In this document: positions 56,456 through 64,000 of the stretch, piece by piece
Position numbering within the stretch: the stretch's first letter is position 1
Layout: each line of letters begins with the position of its first letter
Assembly (NCBI GenBank): GCA_029948255.1
Contig: JALIZF010001637.1
Coordinates: 434,001-498,000 of the forward strand
DNA from: Telmatactis stephensoni
Taxonomy: Eukaryota > Cnidaria > Anthozoa > Actiniaria > Isophelliidae
DNA length: 64,000 nt
Direction: 5' to 3'
Made by a program: the position numbers and the translations under genes
Notes under the pieces: generated by a model
What the model saw: only the letters and a program-made list of their open reading frames with translations
Database searches by the model: none
What the model was told of the DNA's origin: nothing

Positions 56456-57655
56456 CTAAAACAAAAGACACAAGTACTTCTACAACAACTGAAACCTCAG
56501 GTGTAAGCAACACAAAAGAGCTGGAAACTACCCCTACCGCTACAGAGACAAGCACAAAGGACATACAAGTACGATCATTGAAGATAACAACAGCTAAGCA
56601 ATGGAAATCCACATCTTTGGCTTCCTTTAGCGGGAAATCAGGGAAATCAGGATGAGGACGGGAAATCAGGGAATGTGAAAATCTTCAATTGCTCTGTATG
56701 TAAAGCTTTCGCCGACAAAATCAACAGAATGAAGAACTATTCCCAGGCCTAAGTAATGCGATCAGTCATGCCAAAGGAGAACCGCACATGAGAGCCATGG
56801 ATCTATACATGAGAGAAAGCAAGGGAATGAATGCCAGCCAATGCGCAGAGTCTTTAAGGAACGTACCCGAATCTCAGCAACTCATCACCACAGATATTAC
56901 AAACACGAATGCAGGTGAAGTGGCTAATTTGACGAGGAAATATGAACTAGCATATTTTATTGCTAAGCAAGAACTGCCACTAACTAAATACACTAGCTTT
57001 CTAAAGCTTGAAGAGAGGCATGGTGTTGAAATTGGTCCAGCCTATAGGAGTGATAAAAGCTGCAGTGAATTTGTATCCTTTATCAGCAAGGACCTTCAAT
57101 CAAGGTTGTCGGGGAAACTGTCCAACTGCAACTTTCTAAGTGTTCTTACAAATGGCTCTTCAGATGTCTCAATTACAGAGAAGGAAGCTGTCTTTGTGCA
57201 GTACTTGAACACTAGTCCCCCAGATTCTGATACGGTCGAAATCCCAACCTCATTCGTGAGCTTACAAGAACCTAAGCATGCAGATGCAGATGGTATCGTG
57301 GCCTGTATTAAAAAGAGCTTCAAAGAAATTGATATCACTGAAGAAACTCTGCACAAGAAGCTAATTGGATTTGCTGCTGATTGTGCAACAGTAAACCGTG
57401 GCCACGAAGAGGGTGTTATAGGAATTATTAACCAAGAATGCCCGTGGGTTAACTATATTTGGTGTGTAGCTCACTGTCTAGAGCTATCATTAAAGGATGC
57501 CTTGAATGGTACATGCTTGGATGATGTAGATGAAGTATTTACTATCTGTACGAAAAGTCCCCTAAGAAGTTAAGGCAGCTGAAAGACCTGCATTCCATTT
57601 ATAGCCAAACATTTGAATTTGAGGAAGGGAGTGTCAGACCAAAGCGAGCATCCGG
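56456..57655 (+). pseudogene. hAT-type (ZNF862/DUF4371-like) transposase-derived pseudogene
   Basis: After a CTTCTGTCAG acceptor the frame carries a Thr/Ser-rich lead and ITTAKQWKSTSLASF, then a stop caused by a GGGAAATCA duplication. It resumes with a zinc-finger piece (NCSVCKAFADKINRMKNY), breaks again, and opens for 261 codons from 56788 (MRAMDLYMRESKGMNASQ, LIGFAADCATVNRGHEEGVI, PWVNYIWCVAHCLELSLKDA). A final frameshift at about 57556 leads into SPKKLRQLKDLHSIYSQTF. At least three frame breaks make it non-functional. It ends abruptly near 57655; the C-terminal dimerisation region is missing. Confidence 0.82.
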
Positions 57656-58640
57656 TAATTATACAAATATACAGAAATTATTATTTATCGAACATTTGAA
57701 GGGGTGAAAATGAAAACGACCTAAGTGACTTTGTAGTGATTTTTAATACATTTTTAAAAATCACTCAAATCGTCCCAAAATTACACTAAACATCTTATTT
57801 TAGTCTAAATATTAATGTTTGGTATTAGTCCAGTAAAATTAGAATTCAGCCTGTAACTAATTGCAACAGAAGGTTTTTCTTCATAATATCCTTGGAGATA
57901 CTCTCTTGAACATCATATCAAAAATCGGCAAAAATCTGAGCATGCGAAGATCACTAAATCTGGATTTGAAAAACAGCTAAAAAATCGATGATTTATATGA
58001 ACATGAAAACGAGGCTACAACCGGAAGTCGTTTATTTTGCTAGTAATTTCTTTAATATGTGCCTTCCTTTTTTAGAAAACCAATAATTAAATGTTGTTAA
58101 TAATATTCCTTTATTTCTAGTGAAAGTAGATGTTTCTATGACTTTTCACATAGCGTATTTCTATGAAAGCTCTCACTAAACAATTTTATGTAGAGTTGAA
58201 ATTTTACACATTGTTATTTCGCCGTTAAAATATACAACATATTAAAAGTCCAAGCTGTTTTATTACCTTCATGTGCATTAGGTCTACTAGTATCTATTTG
58301 GAATATTTCTTTCTAATCGGCCTTTTAGCCAAGAGTTAATGCTTCAAAAGAAACTACTGACAATCTCTGTTAAAAAATATTCATAACTGTCAGCATCACA
58401 CCGTCTTGCTTGTAGACGGTAAACAAGTTTAATAGTGAAAATCTAAATGTCTTTATTTAAAAATGAGCCATCTTTAGAGGTTATTCAACTGACTTAAAGT
58501 GCCAAAATGCAGTGTATTGTACTTATACTACTATATACAGTACTTATACTACTACGACGTAACCTAACTTGAATAGCAAACATACTCTCGATTATTTATT
58601 GGGGACAAATCAACTATTTGCAAAATGCACGTGTTCTGAT
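57656..58640. other. Gene-poor stretch
   Basis: AT-rich; no exon, RNA gene or repeat was identified. Confidence 0.5.
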
Positions 58641-59785
58641 TTAGTCTGTGATCTCTTCGCCTTCGTCAGGTTCAGGCTCTCGCGACGTAGAATTGGTGCA
58701 GCTAACACCCCCACAAGTTGGGGAACTCTCGAAGCCATTCTTCCTATATGCACAACTTCGCGTGTTGCAGTCTGACGAGCAGTTACATCTAATGACACGT
58801 AAAAGGTATTCAGGAGCAGCATCCTTGTCAGTCATGCATCACAGGAAGCAGTTGATCTGTATTTTTTGTCCATCCCCATCGTTGGACTTCCTCTATTGTG
58901 TATTCTTGTCCCTTCCACTGTCCCACTTGCAGATAGACTCTCAATGAGTGATATTTTGCGGCTGATGATGTTGGAGGAAGACTTTGTGGCTGGACGTATG
59001 ATTTCCTGCTGGCAACCTTCTCACAGTACTTCTTGTACCTCAGCTGATCTAAGGTCTCGCCTATCTTACCTCTGTATAGAGCCACTAGCGCGTTCTCGCC
59101 AGCTTTTATCACATTATCAACGAATGCACGTGCACAATCAAACACAGCAGCTTGATCTTGAAAATACACACTCTCCACATGTCTTGATTACAACGCCTTT
59201 GCCAATACCAAAAACACGAGAAGTGGTGTCGCAACCAAGCAGTGCGTGAAGAAACAGAATATTCTTGCATAGTCGCTTGCTGAGCTTCGTCTTTACACGT
59301 CGCATGCTCCAACTTCTGCTGCTTGTATTTGCTTTTGGCTCTGGCTTGAATATCAGATCACTGTTTGATAGATTGCAATAGTAGCAAAGTAGTACAATCA
59401 GATCTGTGTTGTCACCAACCAGTGTGGTATGCTTGGATTCGGATGTCTTTACTGCGGTTTGCACGATTAATACGTCTGCGTCGCTGTTGGCCTGGTGGGT
59501 AGTGCAACCGTTCTCGGCAAGCCTCTGGCGTAACATCTCAATTAACTGTTGCTTATTCTTTGCATTAGCTAGAAATTGTTCTTTCTTGATAGCGACTTTC
59601 ATGTTTGCTGATAGACTAACTGTATTTTGCTCCAGTTTTGTTCCCTACTCGCCTCTGTTGTGTCATGCTCTTGGTTGTTAGCGTGTTGTAACCGTCGAAA
59701 ACAATGATAGGTTGCTGGTACTTGCACTTGACATATTTGCAATAGATCTGGCACATTTCCTCATATGTTGCAGCTCCTGGTTCAT
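58641..59785 (-). pseudogene. PIN/XPG-like protein pseudogene with C-terminal CXC-like motif
   Basis: Read right to left in broken frames: YCKYVKCKYQQPIIVFDGYN, then KKEQFLANAKNKQQLIEML and SDADVLIVQTAVKTSESK, TTLVGDNTDLIVLLCYY, LFLHALLGCDTTSRVFGIGKG. A frame change near 59165 leads into VDNVIKAGENALVALYRG. Another, at about 58832, caused by an extra CATG, leads into a Cys-rich end (LLRVIRCNCSSDCNTRSC). The acidic pattern resembles the PIN/XPG nuclease fold; I know it as a multicopy uncharacterised invertebrate family. At least three frameshifts are visible. The upstream end is cut off by the microsatellite at 59783. Confidence 0.7.
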
Positions 59786-60030
59786 CTATCCATCCATCAT
59801 TTCATTCATTAATGCATCCATTTATTCAAACATTCATTTTATCCATCCATATACATACATTCAAGTCTCCATCCATTCATTAATCCATTCATCCATCGTT
59901 TCATTCATTTATAAATCCGTTTATTCTAAAATAACTCATTTATTCCATTCACCCATTAATCCTCCAATTCACTAATCACCTCCCTCCATTCATGCCTGTT
60001 TATCCATCCATCAACTGTTTCATTCATTCC
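59783..60030. repeat. CATC/CATT tetranucleotide microsatellite
   Basis: About 250 bp of degenerate CATC and CATT units. It truncates the PIN-like pseudogene on its right side. Confidence 0.9.
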
Positions 60031-61565
60031 TTCAAAATTTGTGCGGAATGTGACTTCTTTTTGTTGCAGCTGCAAAACTCAAACCTGTATCGATTTATTC
60101 TTGATTGAAAGACAAAGAAACAAACTTACACGATACATGTACATGATAATTAACTGAAAAAAAATGTTTTTAAGTTAAATTACAGAAAAACATTATATAT
60201 ATCTGTTTAGCTCGCAAATCAAAAACGGATTTTATTTTATTATAGCGGTCTTTTTTAAGCATTTCTACTTTTTTGAAATCGGAGCCTCGTTTTAATGTTG
60301 TAAAAATATTAGGTCTATCTTGTGTCACTTTAGCATCGTTTTTCGGCAACTTCGCAAGCACCGATTTTTGCCAATTTTTGATATGTTATAGGGGATATAT
60401 TATTCTATCAGAAACCATTGAAATACCTTCTGTTGCAATTAGTTACAGGTTCGTCTCATATTTGGCCTAAAATTACTGGACTATATTCATTTTTCACGAT
60501 TTCATTCAAAAAAGAACGAAACCGCTCCATAGTTACAGCACGGCTTTGCTTGACAACCGACCACTCGTGCGTGAACTTGAGCAAATTTGCATATTACACG
60601 GTGACTCAAGTGAATTCAATTAACAGTTAACTGCGTATTCAAGCAGAACTTCTAATCCAATTCAAGCAAAAAATCGTAGAAAACTGTTGTTCTTGTTCAA
60701 TTTTTACCCAGATGCGAGTTTAAACTTATCGTTATTGAATTTTTGATTTCTTTCTTGGAAATTTGATCGATTAGAAAATCGGCATATGTTCTTTTAAAGA
60801 TTTTAATCATCTGTGTGCGTTGATTAAGCTACAGTATTTATGATTTTAAATTAAAATTTCACCGAGATTCAAAACATTTTTGTCGTGATTCCTCAAAATG
60901 CAGTGTTATAAAGTGCGAAAAGTTAGTTGTTGATCTTCATTGAGTCACTGAGTTCCACTGAATCGTGTCGGACAGATTTCGGTGAAAACACTGCATGACT
61001 TTTTCAGCAAAAGATTGAACATGTTTACTTTCTCTTGCCCAAAAGATTTTAGGAATTTTTTATGCACACTGTTGTTTTAAGTTTCAAGATCTGTCTCGAC
61101 ATATTTCGAAATCAAATTTTATTAAAAAATCATTTTCCCTGCGAGCAGAGTCTCCGCTGTAAGAAATTTCATTTCAGAAAGACTAGAAATTACCTCATGT
61201 GGCAAACTCGTACTGATCTGCTCGCAGAGAACAAAACATTGAGAATCCATGGTTGAATTCAGCGAAATTATTTATGTGTATTTCCTTCTCATGTTCAACA
61301 AAGTTCTACCCTGCGAACAGGGGCAATTTTCCTTACGTTTCTATGAAGAGAAAGAAGAGAAGCACGAGGAAAGTTGCGGCCTCGATCCGTGCTTGCAGGG
61401 GTAAATCAAAAATCATAAACAGAACACCAGTAAACTGAATCACAATTTGAATCACTCTATCAAGTCTTATGGCTAATGCTGCCATTAAATACTGCCATAT
61501 TTGCTCAAATGCAATGCATAATTGTGCTTTTAAAGCTTAAAATAATAGACCCGTCGGGGTAATGC
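60031..61565. other. Gene-poor stretch
   Basis: No gene, RNA or repeat could be supported. Confidence 0.5.
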
Positions 61566-61733
61566 ATGGATGAAAACTGGACGAGCCAAGCCTGTGCAAA
61601 AGCCAACCCTCTCTTCAAAGTTCCCCTTAAGAGAGTGGTAAGAGATGAAATTCCTCCGATTATTCAGAATATCAGATCAGCTCGAAAAGGCATCATCAAT
61701 GATGCAATTCTCTGGGATAATTCACTGGGATGA
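61566..61733 (+). CDS. Small ORF, 55 aa, unknown
   Basis: MDENWTSQACAKANPLFKVP, then a basic stretch and IQNIRSARKGIINDAILWDN, stop at 61731. The composition looks protein-like and differs from the surrounding AT-rich sequence, but there is no homology I recognise and no splice evidence. It may be an exon or a transposon remnant. Confidence 0.25.
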   Translation: MDENWTSQACAKANPLFKVPLKRVVRDEIPPIIQNIRSARKGIINDAILWDNSLG

Positions 61734-62902
61734 GGTAGGTTACAAAGACTCCGGATTTTGTAGCGCTCAATAGTGTTAATAGTAAGAGAAGAGCGGTCTA
61801 TTTGTATTTGAGCTGAATGCTGATTTTATAGATACACTGAATTCCAAAATTTATAGTTTTGGAGAAATGTATTTTACAATTATTAATAAAATATTATTTA
61901 CAACAAACAAACTTGAAATTTTTACAAAAAAATATTTACAACAAAAAAACTTGAACAATATTTACAATTTTTACAATATCATATTTACAGATTTAGGTCA
62001 GTCCATCCCTTCAAAACTATAAAAATTAAAGCTATGAGTAATAAAATTAGTAAGAAAATAAAAACATACAAAATCCAATGCTTATGCCATGGTACTTCTC
62101 GTTCCTATAAAAGAAAAAGATAACGTATTGTCAAGGTATTTGGCTGCAGTGAAGGGTGATGAATTAGCTGGGTTATAGACACTTAAATTTTCTTGCAAAT
62201 TTTTGGAGTTTTGCGTTTTGTTTGATGTGTAAAAGATAGAATGACTTCAACATTTCAATGCTCACAATGGCTTGATGCAAAAGGTGAGTACCTTTTGTTC
62301 GATTTTCCGTGTTCGAAAATTGCTGGTGCATGGCCTCAAAAATGCTTAAAATTACCGCCATCTAGCGCAGAAACGAACACGATGACCCCCCTTTTTATTT
62401 GATTTTTGGAATCAGTAAAGCTTAGTTAGAAATAGTTCGAAATTTCATTAAAAATCTATGTTTGGTTTCATTTAAATTATTCAGACTATTCGGTCTGCTG
62501 CAAACCAGGCGAGTGAAAACCATCCACGCCACTGTTTTATAACTTCCATAATTAGCTCACCTTTTTTCACAAGTTTAAATTGAGAGAACAATGATCAAAT
62601 ATTTATGTTTATGTGCTTTGGATAACTGAGCAGAAATTCACCAATAGAAGCTGAAGGTAAATAGAGAGAGCCTCCGTGTATTTTAAAAGAAACTTACCAC
62701 AACTTGATGATTAACTTCTCCTTCTGGGCCTTCTATATGGAAATGAAACAGAAGGTCCCTGCGACCACAAAAAACTAAAATAAGTACTGAAAGAATACGT
62801 GAAGCAACTAAAATTTATATTGTGACTATATTGTGATAGCAAGCAACATACAGATTCTCTACTCAATGAGCAGCATGAGCAGCGTGAAGCGTGACGGTAC
62901 GA
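61734..62902. other. Stretch upstream of the LINE, possibly its 5' UTR
   Basis: Imperfect ATTTACAA repeats at 61880-61990. The rest is unassigned. The start of the LINE could not be located. Confidence 0.4.
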
Positions 62903-64000
62903 ATGGCGGTAAATCTTATTGCTCTTGCTAAATTGTTTGCTCTTGCCTTGTGTATACACTATCGAACGACTTCAGAAGTCAGTCCTTCTGTCCAAGATAC
63001 TCCTCCATGGAATGGTTACAGTATTTCATCTTCTCTTGCTCGAATGAGCTTGAGCCAAGCGAGTTGTTATCAGGGAATGAATGCCGATCGATCCGCCATA
63101 TTGAAGTGGTCTGGATTCAATCTCCTTGGATTGCTTATTTTAAGTGGTGACATCTCAACAAATCCAGGGCCAAAATGCCGCTATCCTTGTGGAGTTTGTT
63201 CAAAAGCTGTGAGATCCAACCAAAGAGGTATTCAATGCGACTTCTGTAGTATTTGGTATCACGTTAAGTGTATGCAAATGAGCACTCAAATTTATGATTG
63301 TGGTCTTCCGAATTTTTCCAGTTCTATATTTGAATCATCAAGGTCTGTTCATGCGACTAACTATTTCAGTCCTCTGGATCTGACAACATCAAGAATCCGC
63401 TCTTTTGGTCCAGATCTTTCTCGACGCTCATCAACTCCACGACGAGAGATCAATCGAGCGAATAGTCATCCTAAAAAAGTTGCCTATCACAAACCCAACA
63501 AGCCACAGTGTCTGCGAAAATTGAAAGTATTAAGCCTTAACTGTAATAGCATCAGAAGCCAATATAAAAGTGGTTTGTTTAAAGCTCTAGTTGACCAAGA
63601 GAAACCTCATATTATCTTAGGAACGGAATCCAAACTTGATGAATCAATTAAAAATTCAGAGGTTTTCCCAAGGGACTACGAAATATTTCGTAAAGACAGA
63701 CATGATATCAATCCTGGTGGTGGGGTTTTCATTGCTCTACATAATTCAATAATTGCTATTCATCAAACTCAACTGGACTGCCAAGCCGAGGCAATATGGA
63801 TTAAAATTGGAATGTCTAATCAGAAACCCTTATACCTTGCTTCATTTTATCGTCCTCCAGGAAATAATGAGAAACCACTTGAAGCTCTTAAACAGTCAAT
63901 CAATAGATTGCAGTCAAAAGGATATTTTCAAATTATCGTCGCTGGTGATTTTAATATGCCGGACATTGAATGGAGTAGTGCCTCAATCAAGGAGAGTCCA
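62903..64000 (+). CDS. LINE ORF: 2A-like leader, PHD-like finger and EEP endonuclease (partial)
   Basis: The ATG at 62903 is the first in frame after a TGA at 62885, and the frame is open to the window end (366 codons). Residues 1-20 (MAVNLIALAKLFALALCIHY) are hydrophobic. Residues 70-90 end in LLILSGDISTNPGP, a 2A-like motif. A Cys/His cluster follows at about 92-126 (CRYPCGVCSK ... CDFCSIWYHVKC), PHD-like. From residue 207, LKVLSLNCNSIRSQ, LGTESKLDES, DYEIFRKDRHD, GGGVFIALHN and IVAGDFNMPD mark the apurinic-type endonuclease of CR1-like non-LTR retrotransposons. The reverse transcriptase should lie beyond 64000. Confidence 0.88.
   Translation, partial: MAVNLIALAKLFALALCIHYRTTSEVSPSVQDTPPWNGYSISSSLARMSLSQASCYQGMNADRSAILKWSGFNLLGLLILSGDISTNPGPKCRYPCGVCSKAVRSNQRGIQCDFCSIWYHVKCMQMSTQIYDCGLPNFSSSIFESSRSVHATNYFSPLDLTTSRIRSFGPDLSRRSSTPRREINRANSHPKKVAYHKPNKPQCLRKLKVLSLNCNSIRSQYKSGLFKALVDQEKPHIILGTESKLDESIKNSEVFPRDYEIFRKDRHDINPGGGVFIALHNSIIAIHQTQLDCQAEAIWIKIGMSNQKPLYLASFYRPPGNNEKPLEALKQSINRLQSKGYFQIIVAGDFNMPDIEWSSASIKESP
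62903..64000 (+). mobile_element. 5' part of a CR1-like LINE running off the window
   Basis: Endonuclease-bearing non-LTR retrotransposon as described for the coding region. No frame break is visible in the 1.1 kb present, so the copy may be young. The class assignment within CR1/L2/Rex is tentative without the reverse transcriptase. Confidence 0.8.

Noticed and set aside
1..64000. CRISPR array, bacterial operons, phage genes
   Set aside because: Spliced genes, LTR and LINE elements and microsatellites show eukaryotic DNA; repeats found are not spaced direct repeats with unique spacers.

Overview
The window is an AT-rich, intron-rich animal genomic segment packed with transposable elements. 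Gene style (many small phase-1 exons, RING/TRAF-type and F-box genes) and repeat content (BEL/Pao, a Ngaro-type tyrosine-recombinase retroelement with an SGNH hydrolase, a PHD/endonuclease LINE, tRNA-derived SINE, many foldback elements) suggest an aquatic invertebrate, most likely an anthozoan cnidarian. That placement is an inference; no taxon-specific marker gene is present.

Region 1 (about 0.5-23.8 kb, minus strand) is one long gene, or two adjoining ones, built from tiny exons that are nearly all symmetric phase 1-1. Several are near-identical tandem copies of a 48-nt exon encoding an Ala/Ser/Thr/Pro-rich peptide. Transposons split the array: an intact BEL/Pao element with identical 176-bp LTRs (5010-11071), a 1.1-kb TIR element (12119-13228) and a 6.6-kb Ngaro-like element with split direct repeats (13427-20043).

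Region 2 (25.9-32.7 kb) is the most interesting part. A 6.8-kb unit is bounded by TTAA and by long inverted repeats of roughly 700 bp. It encloses one minus-strand, five-exon gene with a candidate DDE-like domain and a C2H2 zinc finger. The gene carries at least three frameshifts, so this copy is probably dead. I read it as a DNA transposon whose superfamily I cannot name.

Region 3 (33-44 kb) holds a possible first exon of a minus-strand gene (33786-34042), a complete five-exon RING plus TRAF-type zinc-finger gene (35757-38307, plus) and an intact three-exon IS1595/Merlin-like transposase gene (39838-43951, plus). A palindromic tRNA-derived SINE with a 12-bp target duplication sits in the first intron of the latter.

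Region 4 (44-60 kb) is mostly repeats: foldback elements, a TTTATA microsatellite, a decayed second BEL/Pao element (48342-51943), an array of near-palindromic TTCATGGCCCATGAA words, an F-box/LRR gene (55395-56065), a hAT-type pseudogene and a multi-frameshifted PIN-like pseudogene.

Region 5 (62.9-64 kb) is the 5' part of a LINE: an N-terminal segment with a 2A-like GDISTNPGP motif, a PHD-like finger, then an EEP endonuclease that runs off the window.
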